From the NCBI GenBank assembly GCA_946803715.1, contig CAMPET010000058.1:20216-64856 (forward strand): a DNA stretch of 44,641 nucleotides. Direction: 5' to 3'. The DNA comes from Beroe ovata (taxonomy: Eukaryota > Ctenophora > Nuda > Beroida > Beroidae). The position numbers were made by a program, and so were the translations under genes. A model generated the notes under the pieces. That model searched no databases, was not told the origin of the DNA, and worked only from the letters and a program-made list of their open reading frames with translations. Shown piece by piece: positions 21,693 to 33,100 of this stretch (positions within the stretch are counted from its first letter, which is position 1; every line of letters begins with the position of its first letter).

Positions 21693-22331
21693 TGGGGGGG
21701 AGGGGGGCGAGGTGATGATGGATGGAAGCGTTCAGTTAGAGTGTAGTGTGGCAGAACGGTGTCATGGGAGCTAGGGAGGGATTCGTTTTTAATTTTGGTT
21801 TTTAATTAACAGGGTGTCAAATTATTCGTCATGAAACATATTTTAATAGCTGTAGGTACACGTAGACAGGCTTCAGATGGATTCTGTGCTAGATAAAAAA
21901 GCTTTGTTTAATTTGTACAAGACATAAAAACAAACAAAAACCATGATTTAATACACCAAATCATATTTAACATAACATTAGGTACCGTTAAAAGATCCTA
22001 GAAAAATCAATAAAAATCGGATATCAATCAGATACGCAAAGGATACCCACACAGCAACTTTGATAAAAATATAGTCACAAAAAACAAAATTCCAATCAAA
22101 CATATACCACAACTTATCAGCAACAGTATGACAAAACATACGCACAAACTATCAATGAATAAAATATATACCTTTAGTCTTCTGGGTAAAACGGTGCAAT
22201 AAAAGATGTAATTACAGAAGTAAACTCGGAATTTATAAAAATTGAGATTCGGATCGAAACTTTAAAAAGGAAAATTCTACAAAAGAAACATTGGAACCAG
22301 ACCAAGATGAATACGAATATTGCGCCGACAC
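21693..22331. other. Intergenic interval, AT-rich
   Basis: Upstream of UBL4A and downstream of the hydrolase gene. No exon-like frame. AATAAAA-type A/T runs are common, so no individual poly(A) signal is called. Confidence 0.5.
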
Positions 22332-24842
22332 TCAGGCACACCTATCCTCCACATATTGGCACAACAGTTGTGCACACTCAGGCACCACCTTGGACAGATA
22401 GCTAGTAACTGGGAAGAGATTGTCCACGAAGCAGACATGCCCTCCTGCAGCTGTACTCCAGAGTGCTATATTAGGATTACTCCGGACTACATCCATGTCA
22501 AAGTACTCGTATCGGGCAAGGAAGTCGTCACGGGAGTTGATCCAGATGAGGGGTTTACAGACACGAGGCACCTTGTGGTAGGGAGACGTCCTGGGAGGAG
22601 GAGCACTCATGAGGGAGGGGAATTATAGTCCTAGGGTTTGGGGAGTGTGGTACAATAATTCCTACTAGTGCAAGTACTAATACTGATAGGTTCATTGATA
22701 GTGATATTGTTCAGCTGATTGTCCAGTGTTTATCTCACTTCATGTGGTATTCGTCTGCCCCCGACCACCCATAGACTCTAGAGAACACATAGTCATCAAA
22801 CTCATAGATGGTTTTCAGCTTCATCAACTCCTCCTTCACAATGCCACATTCACCAAACCACTCCTCCTTTAGCTGCCTCTGCGGAATATGGAAACTATAC
22901 GGATTATTCCACAAATAATGTCATTTCGCAGGATAGCATTTGTCAACGTAGAAAAAGAAAACAAACCATGGCAGGTTACATCACACCAACCACATGGCAA
23001 CACACACGTGACCAACACACACGTGACCAACACACACGTGACCAATACACACGTGACCAACACACACGTGACAATATTCAAACAGGTGAGGAGGGAGTTG
23101 CTGCTGCTGTGCTACCTCTTCTTCCGTAGAATAAGAAAACATCTTGTGGTAAATATCGGTGAGGAATTTCTTGGTGAAAAGATGGTAGCTGATGCCCGAG
23201 GAAACGTCCATGTTTTCCCTGGTCAGTTTCCACATACACGAGTGGATAACTCCGCCAACTGAAATCACAGGGAGCATGATAGTTAATGACATTTATTCAA
23301 AAAGTTATTAAAGTCTCCATGAGTCAAGTGGCGATGAATTTATGTGAATTTATGCTAAAACGTGACGGTGAGATAATTGAATAGGTACCTACATATTATA
23401 TCATATGTGAGGATCGGTGTTAATAACTCATGATCAGGGTAAGGGGGCAAACAGGATCGTGTCCCCGGTTTCCCTTCACCAGTTCTGCAGAAAACAGTTC
23501 TACTGTTCAACAGGAGTGTGTGAATTAGCCCATAGAAATGCAAAGGCGAGTCACGTGACTATAGCTATATTGGCTTGTGATCATCGCTTCTGTAAACCAG
23601 ATGCCAGGGTATCATGTAACGAGAGAACCCTTGCACCCATTTTACATAATAAACAAATAATAAGTGACAAAATATTCGCTGAAGTATCAGCCAGTGGCGA
23701 ACCCTTACACTGGTATTGACTGTAAATCTAAACATTTCGTTGAAACCTATACCTACTAAAGTAAGTTGTTTCCTAAACCTCAATTCTCATTAGTAACATT
23801 ACTATGAGATATTGAAATCGGATCAGGTGGACTGATGATCAAATTAATTGGACTCTAGAGTGGTTTGTACATGGACCCATTATCTCGATATCACTGACCT
23901 ACAGCTGCAGTCTGTGCAGCGTGGGGCGTAGCCAGGTAGTCGACTATACACTGAGCTCCTGCACAAGCCCCCACTAACAATATCTTCCTCTGCCCGTACC
24001 GGCTGATCAGTTCATCCACACAAGCGGACACGTCATTGTGACCCTCGCATGCGTGAGACATGAGCTTACTCTTCAGTGGTATCTGGGAGGAATAGTCCAT
24101 GATAAGGATACCAATATCTGGATTATGTTGCATGGCAACCACCTCAATGCCGTACATATTCGTATAACTCACTGAACAATTACCGCGGTAGTTCATCACA
24201 TGGATAGCATCGTAACCCACAGAAATTAGATCGTGTGCCATCCTCAATATTTTGGTGGAGTGTGTTGTTTCCCTTATTCCAGGTGTCAGAAGCACCACAT
24301 ATTCACTCGAATCGCCAGGTGACACTTCTGCAGGGATAGTTTGCATTCAATATCTTCACACTTGCTTGAGAGATGCTGCAAGGGGCTCTCCCGCCCATGG
24401 TAGAAAGTTAGAGAAGGTGTCGAACTAACACCAGATTATAACACAGAGTTTGAGCTCTTGAGATGGCAATCTAACCCTCAGTAGGCGATGCGATCCTATC
24501 GAATGCAATCACACCATTATCACTAAGCGTTAGGGTATCCTTGTGTACTTTCAGAGTTGGAGCCTTCTCATACTTGGTTCTGATGAAAAACTGCATGCCA
24601 GGATTGAGACACGCTATTGGAGGCCGGTATTCTTCATGTATCACTTTACTCCTGCATAATGTTTAATGTTTATACAGTCTGGTGATAGGGATACTGCACT
24701 CAAGCCATGTATTCGTAGTTCGATAGGTACTGTTCAATTGCTGGATAGTGATTGGTAGCTACCTCTCGAGAATGTAGTCCTTGAGTCTACCGCTGCCAAT
24801 GAGTTCCGGTTTAGACCATTTTGATATGAACTTTGATAGCAT
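22332..24842 (-). CDS. ABHD1/3-type alpha/beta hydrolase with Cys at nucleophile position
   Basis: Six exons: 24842-24763, 24651-24476, 24327-23899, 23258-23068, 22878-22739 and 22590-22332; GT/AG and phase-consistent, 424 residues. Exon 2 has the family entry HEEYRPPIACLNPGMQFFIRT. Exon 3 has EYVVLLTPGIRE, HVMNYRGNCSV and the nucleophile elbow LLVGACAGAQCIVDYLA. Exon 6 has the acid region (PLIWINSRDDF) and the histidine motif (SNPNIALWSTAAGGHVCF), as in ABHD3 (ALVLTSYGGHIGF). Where ABHD1/3 have GxSxG, this protein has GACAG (codon TGT at about 23970), so the nucleophile is cysteine or the enzyme is inactive. ABHD3 is a membrane-anchored phospholipase, but this protein starts MLSKFISKWSKPEL with no membrane anchor. 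The exon 4 donor (23068) is chosen for phase within a GT-rich tandem repeat and is the least certain junction. Confidence 0.82.
22998..23072. repeat. Five tandem 15-bp units each containing CACGTG
   Basis: ACACACGTGACCAAC is repeated five times, starting directly at the exon 4 donor of the hydrolase gene. Each unit carries a palindromic CACGTG E-box and, on the minus strand, a GTGTGT that could serve as an alternative splice donor. The unit length is a multiple of three, and the minus-strand frame stays open through it (repeating VLVTC). Confidence 0.9.
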
Positions 24843-25607
24843 GTTCGAGCTGTGGTTACTGAAGAGTCAGAGTACGAGATTCATAACTTGTGTCTTGATC
24901 CATTTCATCTTAGCTGCCTATAATGAATATTAGGTAGGTCATATCATAATGCAGCTGTTGGAACCTGATAATTCAATAATTGGAATATCTATACCGCTGG
25001 AATTAAGGCCAAAAGTTGGACACTGTGGATATGACACTGAGAAGAACTAATCAATAAATAAAACTACTCAGCAATATTATGAATCAACAGACGAATAAGT
25101 GAAATCTGATGAAAATTCATTATTATAGGAAGATCCATTATATAGGAAGATACCTATTGTGTAACTCGGAAAAATCGGCAAAACAGTTTTATTTTCAACT
25201 TCTTTCGAATTCTTTCGAATGAGAATGCCACTCAATTAATGCGTTTTTAAATCCGTTATTAAAAAATTGCAGAGTGCAATTGTTGCTCGATGGAACGCAA
25301 AGGAAGAAAATGGAGAAGTTCGGAATAGATTACAGGGAGTCATAGTGAAATATAACTTATGGTGGCGGAGCTTGTTCAGAAAATTTTCACGCACTCTCTC
25401 GTTGTGAATGAATCATATTTACAGTTTTGAATGTTACATATCCGAGATGAATACAAAATAATATGGAGCTTATTGAGATTTCCAGCTCATCTAATCAAAA
25501 TTAGAATAACAATTGCAATAGGTAACAGATGTGCAATTATAGTTCATTATGATTGATCTCCAGGGTAAAGTCCAAACATCTTTATTTGAGAGCAATGTCT
25601 GAAGACT
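24843..25607. other. Intergenic interval between hydrolase 5' end and zinc-finger 3' end
   Basis: No exon-like frame. Contains the probable hydrolase promoter and the zinc-finger gene 3' UTR. A short direct repeat (TATAGGAAGAT, about 25125 and 25142) is the only local structure noticed. Confidence 0.5.
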
Positions 25608-27785
25608 CTAAGAAAATTTTCTTGATGTCTTCACCTTGGACAAGTACTGCTGGAATGCAGCAAGAGAAGCAAGAGCAGTGATAAGATACCGCACACCAAG
25701 ATACCACGTGGCTCTATAGTACTCTTGCTGTGCATGCTTATCCTTATCAACATTTTCACCCACTTTAGGGATTATCCAGCACCCCTCACATTTCTCATTG
25801 TAACCCTTATCTTCTCCCTTAATCGTGGTATCCATGTCTGGTTTGGCAATGGACTTGCCGGCAGGTTCAACTCCATCCAGAGCATTTGCTATTTTCTCGA
25901 TAAGCGAAACTTTAACCACTTCTTTAGCTGCAGGTACATCTTCACTTACAAGTTGGGTATCAGGAATGCTCCTTACATTACCTAATTTGGATTTCTTTGT
26001 CTTCGGCTCCAAATCACGATCACTGTTTAACTCGGTTATCATAGGCCGACTGCCTGTTGAAGCACCTTTGGGAGCATCTGACCATGCGTTACTTTTTGCC
26101 TGGGAGGGATTCTCCATACTCTTCTGTTTAGGTAGCCGAGTGTTTTGTGTGGCAGGTAGTTTTGTTCCACTGATGGGTTTAGTCACTCTTCTTCCATTAT
26201 CAACAGTTGTGCAATCAATTGTTGATAGTTCCTTGACAGTTTCAACAATTTCAACATCTGCATCAGTTGTTTCCTTCCTCATAAGCACAATGTCTGATCT
26301 TATTTCGTCCTTGCTGGATTGACTGACAGCAGTATCAACAATGGCGCTCTTCGGCTGTTCTGAAGTAATTGCTGGTATTATTTGCCCTCTTTCGATGCTG
26401 CAAGAAGCTCTTGACAGGCAATCATTTGCTTTCAAAACGTCTTCCAAGGAAGAGCCAATAATATCGCCATGCTTGTTTTGCTTGAGGTTCTGAAAATAAG
26501 AATGAACATTGTAAAATAGCTAAGTATATAATGCTAAGCAGTGACAGTTTTCAATTAGTTTGTAGTGTCACTAACCAAGTTGTTTAAGGAGAGGTGAAAA
26601 GTCTGGCGATGTTTCACAAAAGTTTCTTCTGATACGAAAAATTCAAAGCAAATGGCACACTGTATGATGGTTCCATCTCTGTGTGAAGCAATGTGCCTTT
26701 TCATTGATTCTTTTCCAAAAACTTTTTTGTTACAATGGCCACATGTATAGACTTTTCCAGGGGGGACTATATCAGGGTTGTCCCTTATGATGGGTTTCAC
26801 AGAACTTGTTTTGACTGTAGTTACCTAAATCGGGAAGAGAATATGCGTTAGATTATTGGTGCAGACAGTTTAAGAAAGTTTCAGCTTAATTGTCTGATGA
26901 ATATCTACAATTCATAACATGGGCTTGAAGCAAATGACAAATTAGATCAGTTGTCAATATTTCACCAGCTACCTTCAAAATTGCCATGCAAAGACCATCC
27001 TTGTCCCAAGCCTTCCCTCGATGTGAAGCACTCATATGCTGTTGATATAGAGCCAGCTTATTGTACACACATTTGCAAAATGGGCACTCCAACTCAACTT
27101 TCTCCTTAAACTCACTATTCTTCAGAAAGTGCTCTATTTCAGCCTGAAAATGCTTTTGGTAACAAAATATATCACAATGGAGGTTTCAACACCAAGAATT
27201 TTTCACTCAGACATGACTCACCACATCGATATTAGGGGCTTTCAGGTCAAGAGAAGGTCCAGTGTCACATTGCAAATGGCATTCCAGCAAATGTGTTTCT
27301 AATTCATGATGCAAAGGGTAGAACTTCAAACATATTCCACAGTCGAAAACCTGTGAAATATCATTATTTGAAAATTTGCTTTTCAGTAATAATCGATACC
27401 TATCTATAAGACTGCTGACCTGAGCACAATGAGTATCTAGGAGACATAAAAACAATACCTGAATACTTTGGTGCTTATGTTGGAGATGGTTTGATATGTC
27501 ATGAATAGAGATGAAAACTTCCGAACAAATTCCACATTTTAATAATGATTTGGCTCCAATGCCATCATTCTCATGAGGTGTTGCTGTATGTGTTGCATAT
27601 TTCTTGATCCTCACTGGATAATCTGGTAGGAATTCAAGATAAAGTTTTCTTTACCATCATAACAATACAAAATATTAGCCTCTTTTGGTCAACTCATGTG
27701 ACATTTTACCTTTTGAACTGCTGTTATAGTTCAATAAAGGATGAAAATCAGCACTCTTTAAAACTGCTAATTCACCATTATCCAT
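25608..27785 (-). CDS. C2H2 zinc-finger protein, six exons, 574 aa
   Basis: Exons: 27785-27710, 27622-27459, 27350-27222, 27143-26919, 26824-26576 and 26489-25608. The sum, 1,725 bases, is exactly in frame, with start MDNGELAVLKSADFHPLL. Several C2H2 fingers are visible, one per short exon: CGICSEVFISIHDISNHLQH, CGICLKFYPLHHELETHLLE, CPFCKCVYNKLALYQQHM, and a pair in exon 5 (CGHCNKKVF...H and CAICFEFFV...H). Most fingers are separated by long spacers and lack the TGEKP linker of KRAB-type arrays. The last exon (294 codons) is finger-free: Ser/Thr/Lys-rich, with KTKKSKLGN resembling a nuclear signal, and it ends with a hydrophobic helix (YLGVRYLITALASLAAFQQYL). I do not recognise the orthologue. 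A nucleic-acid-binding nuclear role is likely from the fingers only. Confidence 0.85.
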
Positions 27786-28260
27786 GATTGTACAAAAATA
27801 TCATATCCTGAAAATTTATCCTAAAATTCGATAGGTGGTTAATATGCTTTAGATGATTAAACAATATGGGCCCAATTTTCACCCCTTTCATGACGTTATC
27901 AGCATAAATGAATAACTGTGGTCCACAAATTAATCAAAGAGGGATATCACGAACTAAATAAGCTAATGGTAAAATAGTTCCCAAAGCACTCCATAGTTTG
28001 ATCTATATTTTCTTTGTATATGTTTGATGAATGATGCTTCAATGTTGTTGATTAATAAATGTAACAGTGGTTATGTAATTTACTCACCATTAAGGTTATT
28101 CAAACATTAAATGAAATAATAACATTTCAGACCTCAGCTGAGGACTGAGGTTCAAGATTATTAGAAATGCTGCACACCTTATAGTTTGAGGTTCTTTTAC
28201 AAAACAAAAATATAAGTTGCAAATGAACCTTGTGTGAAGCAGGCATATAGACAGGGGGCA
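27786..28260. other. Intergenic interval upstream of the zinc-finger gene
   Basis: AT-rich sequence without an exon-like frame. It is the start of a 2.3-kb head-to-head interval between the zinc-finger gene (minus) and NBAS (plus). Confidence 0.5.
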
Positions 28261-28294
28261 GGGAGAAAAATTGGACATCTGATGAAACTTAACC

Positions 28295-28700
28295 TCTGGC
28301 TTCTGGGGGCTGAACCCCAGATCCCTGCTTCTGATTAAAGATGATACTCTGCTTTTGTTTCAGTACCTTATACATCTCCTATCGGGGCCCCGCCCTAAAA
28401 CCACTACATTTCCATTGCTACGACAAACAGTAAAAAGCCATGTACTATGCAATTCAAATGAGTATCTCATGCCTCAGATCATTACATTTTCTCAGTTTTT
28501 CACTCTTGCACAACTTGTTTGCTCATCTTATTTTTTGTTACTGTGATATTGTCTTTAATACCTAATTTTGTCTACAACACTCTAGGGGGGTTTGCCCCCC
28601 TAACCCCTGACCAGGGGGGTTGCACCTGGACCCTAATGGGGGCTGCACCCCCATACCCCTGCCGTAGCTGGCTTGCCAAGCCCCCACTCCCCCGGAAAAA
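28295..28700. repeat. Cluster of short G/C palindromes
   Basis: Several palindromes of the form G-run/short spacer/C-run lie within 400 bp: TCTGGGGGCTGAACCCCAGA (about 28303), GGGGGGTTTGCCCCCC (28585-28600), TGGGGGCTGCACCCCCA (about 28637) and a GGCTTGCCAAGCCCCC. They resemble those at 6305-6323 and 10045-10063. The intervening text is C-rich on one strand, unlike its AT-rich surroundings, suggesting an inserted repeat element. Confidence 0.6.
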
Positions 28701-30107
28701 TGGTTGGCTAGGTGCCTGGTGTGAAGGTAGCTTAACTGCTTTCATTTGGCAGAACAGGATGGGAATATTAAAAGTGGAATAAATTCAAATACAGCTCGAA
28801 AGTGCTACACTGCTGCAGTCTTGATCAACAAAGTAACTTGTCAGTTGTATTGCAATGCTACAAGTAATCAAACCACTTGCAATAAAATTTTCGCCAGGGT
28901 TTAATGGTTTATCATCAATTATCTGCTATTTTCATTTCATAGAATAACAGATAAAGCAAAAAGTGGCAGGTCTTTGAGTCACACAGGCACATTTCCTTTG
29001 AGTTAAAGAGTTCAGTCACTATGCTATCCAAAAGATAGTCTTTGAATAGTTATGATGTAAGAAATCCAAAAGCTGACTGTTTCGACGCAACTTCCGATGA
29101 AGGTGCGCGCAATAAAAAAGTCAAATATATTTAGACAAGCTGAAATGCTAGCTCTCAGATTTTATTTGTCTATTGTCAATTTTGCGCGCGTGCCGCGCGG
29201 CGCCAAAGCTGAAACAATTCCAGTTTCGGCCTTGATTAAAAACTTGAAAACGCGCGCGAGAAACACTAACAGTATTGAACATGAACAGGTATCATCAAAC
29301 CATCCTTTTTAGTTTTTACTTTATTGAATTATTTTTATAATTTTGACCCACAGACCTAGACCCAGTATAAACCCAGCACAATAGCTCCACAACGCAAACC
29401 TATTCAGATTATAATAGATTCGAACCAGATGCTATGGTCTGTCGGTCTGACATCATTGTTTATTTATCTATGGCGGATCATGAAGGTCACCCGAAAAAAT
29501 TGCCCCTGGCCAGTGGCCCTTCTGATCCAGATGTGTGGATCACTGGATAACTGAAGCTGAGTGCACCTTAGGTAGTACTTTTGATCCAAATAGGGCTTCT
29601 CTGGGGTCAGACTATCAACTTCTGTTACAAAGTGGTCTGAGTTTAGTTTGACCCCAGAGAGCCAGAATTAATGAGCTGGTTTGTTGAATAAGAGTGGCAT
29701 GATAACAATCCAGGTAAACCTATCATCCTTACAAATTATAATCGAATTTGTGGCCTGATGATTTGGTAAAACAAAGAATATGATCATCCAGTGAAGCATC
29801 TTTTACCAATTCAAAAGAGAATTGATCAACTTACCTGAATGATTGAAAGCCATTGAACACATCATTTGGTCCACAAACTTGATGATGACATTTTATCAAT
29901 AAATTATAAACTTATGAGGACTTCTTTTCACAATCAGATTTGAGGATGATATAAATTCTGCTCAAGATATTAAAAATAGGGTTCTAGCTTTTTGAAGTTT
30001 TAACTGGAGTTGTCATTTGAATAGAAGGGTGTTTGATTTATGAACAATTTATCATACCTCTTGAGTGTCATTCACATGTACTCATCATCATTTTCATGTA
30101 GGACCTG
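28701..30107. other. Interval upstream of NBAS, no coding exon recognised
   Basis: A stretch near 29160-29260 is rich in CGCG (GTGCCGCGCGGCGCC), unlike its neighbourhood, but no exon is convincing. The TTTCATGTAG acceptor at about 30092-30101, just before the NBAS start codon, implies an upstream non-coding exon somewhere here. Confidence 0.45.
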
Positions 30108-33100
30108 ATGGATGAATTAGATAGTGAAGACAATATTGACTCAAAGATGTTGTATGAGCTACATGATATTGAGTCTTGGGAAGTTAATATACCATTGCCC
30201 CAAGATAGTATCAATCAGATAATGAAGGCCTGCTTAAGAAAAGCTCGTAAAAGCACTCAAAGATCCCCATTGACAGAATTTATGGAATGCAATCCCAATC
30301 CTTGCATTTCAACTGAGGGCAATTATGCTGTTATGTATGATAAAGATGTAATCAAAATCCTAGATAGGAAAATATGCTTTTCTGTGTCCAAGACAATCAA
30401 GACTCACTTAATAACTAGGTCTTATCTGAGATGGTCTCTCAACAGGGATGATCTATTTGCTGCTAATCCTAACACTGATGATATAGTAATTTATAATATC
30501 ATGGGAGAGAAGGAGTGGACATTAGAAAGAAGTGATGCAAAGGAAATCATTGATTTCTGCACATGGTATGATAATGGACACCATTTTCTGATCTTGACTG
30601 ATAATGAGCCCATCTTGACTTATTGTAGAAGCAACCAAGTTCTACTGAAGTTCATTTTTTCTGAAAGAGTTGTTGATATGGTATACTTGGTAGCTAACAA
30701 CATGTTGGTGACTGTGCATGCCACAAATAATAGTGAGTGGAAAATGGGGAGAAAATGGGGATTATGTATCATCTTTATATAAGCGTAATGAGTCAGAGCA
30801 ACTCACGGTATGCAGTTAGGAAAAATCGCTGTAATGAGTAATCCATGAATAAAATATTTTCATTCCTACCATGTAATTCAATGAGTTTGTTTGGTATTGA
30901 AACTATTCCTTTTGGAATCCATCACTGTCTCAGGTTCCCCAGGTTTTGGTGTCAAGATATGGAATTTCTATTACAATAAGGACACTCCCAGTATCGAACT
31001 TTTCAATAGTCTTTACCAGAGGAACTGGAACAAGAATATGTTCTGCCGAGTTGAGATGTCCCGTGGCAAATATTTGGCTGTGTTTGAAAATGGACATAGA
31101 ACGCTATCAGTTCATTACATACCATCACTGAGGATGGCTAAAAGCATCGCTTATGCTAAGGTTACATTGAATACTGATCTTTGGGCCATTTAATGGATCG
31201 GTAACCAATTCAGATCTTGGGCATCTTATTTTGGGTTTTTACAATTCCAGATACCGGAACTCGGTGATTCAGATACGATTGTTGATGGAGGGTGGTGGTC
31301 TGATGACATCATTGCTATCCTCACTTCATGTGGCAATTTCGTTTTGTTACCATTTAAGACCACGGAGACAATCGAAGCCGAGAAGTTCAAAATGCCATCT
31401 ATTTTCATTCCATCTCCTGTAAATTCAATCTTCATATTAGAGGTTAGTTTACTGAATTATGGCCAAATGCATGCACTACCTAGTACCTATTGAATCCGAG
31501 TATCTCGAGTCTAAAAGTCTGAATTGAATATTAAATTTTCAGCAAAGTGGGGATTGCTTATCGCCTGATGTGGCAAAGTCAATGAAACAACTATTATCTT
31601 GGTCAAGAGAAGGGAATCCCACTGCTACTGTGAACTATAAATTCTATCAGCTTCTCCAAACATCACCATCCATACTATTTTACCAAAAAATTGAAAATAA
31701 GGAATATGGCGAGGCGCTGTTACTTGCAAACAAATTTCATCTCGACAAGAATGAAGTTTACAAGACACAATGGTCTTTGGGAAATGGGCATATATCTGCT
31801 ATCAAAGTTAGTTGTCATGCGATTTTTATTTGAAGTATATTGCAAGTCCCTACCTATAGCAGTAACTATGTGCGCAACAGTTAATCTACATTAGGTTGAT
31901 TGTTTAAACTTTATGGTCATTGACAACACCACCAGGATTTCCTTAGCAAGATCACAGACCATCAGTGGGTTCTTGATGAAATCGAGAAAATTGTCCCTCA
32001 TACCGCAGATTTTGCAGCTTTGTTGTTTGATCATGGAATCAATGTTATCGATGAACTGTGAGTTTGAGAGTAGATTTGACTAATGTGTTAGGTACATTAA
32101 GAAGAAGTTACATAAAAGACTACCTAGAAAGGTCCCCTTGTTCAATCGACTTTTTCAGGAGAAGCAAAGGTCAAGCGGGCACGGAAGAAAGACAGATAGA
32201 TGATCTTCCCGAGGAAAATGGATCATCTCCCAAGAATGCGATTACAGTTGATAATGAGATAGATGAAAGCGATATGAAAGAAAAAGAGATGTTCCTTTTC
32301 AACAGCAAAGTGGTCCTCGATTTGTACACTGAGTTCCTGGAGCGTGATGAGACGCTGGAATTTGATGGGGAGCTGTTCAAGGTTCTGTGCACGATGTCAG
32401 TAGTTGAAATGGGCATTCTATTTGCTAACAGAGGCACTTGGGCTGCTCTTGATGTTCTGATGACCAAATCAAAGGTAAAAAGTTAATCCAGTCATTCTGC
32501 GATGAAATAAAAAGACATTTCCGATTGCTCTGAATGAATGATTTGGTACCATTTGATCACACAATCACCCACTGTTCTCAGACTCGTCCACTTGTTGAAC
32601 CGTATTGGCTGGTCATGCTATCAAGCTTGCCAGAGACATTGGACCCCTACACCTTCTCTGATATCCTCCCCGAGTACATAACTCAGATTGATCACGCGTG
32701 AGTGAAAACTATATTATAACATTTTACATATGGGGACAGGGGATCGGAGCCACTTTGTTTTTGTTGGATTTTCATGGGACTGGAGGTTTCAAGACAGGTT
32801 CATGCTATTCCTCTATATCCTGTACTATTCCCGACTGTTTGCAGGTACACTACAGACCCTAGCGAAAGTATCTCTGCGTGGTATAGTTGTGACAATTTCC
32901 CTGAAACAGAAGTCGGTTATTGGGACGAGGAATTGGTTGAGGGGGAAGAGTGGGAATATCCAGAACTCCCTTCCTTGCAGTGAGTCACATCCCCCTCCTC
33001 ATCACTAGGGTCATTGTGACGATCACATGTTCCGAACTTGTTTTCTCACAGGGCTCCCCAGAACCTGGACTTACCGACCTGGATGGGCCCTCTCCACGGA

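Noticed and set aside
22998..23072. CRISPR-like array
   Set aside because: Units are contiguous 15-mers without spacers, in a eukaryotic intron.
29097..29312. Open frame rich in arginine near a CGCG cluster
   Set aside because: No splice partners, no recognisable family, and composition driven by CG repeats.
29405..29440. tRNA-like GATTCGAACC string
   Set aside because: No acceptor, D-arm or anticodon stem could be built around it.
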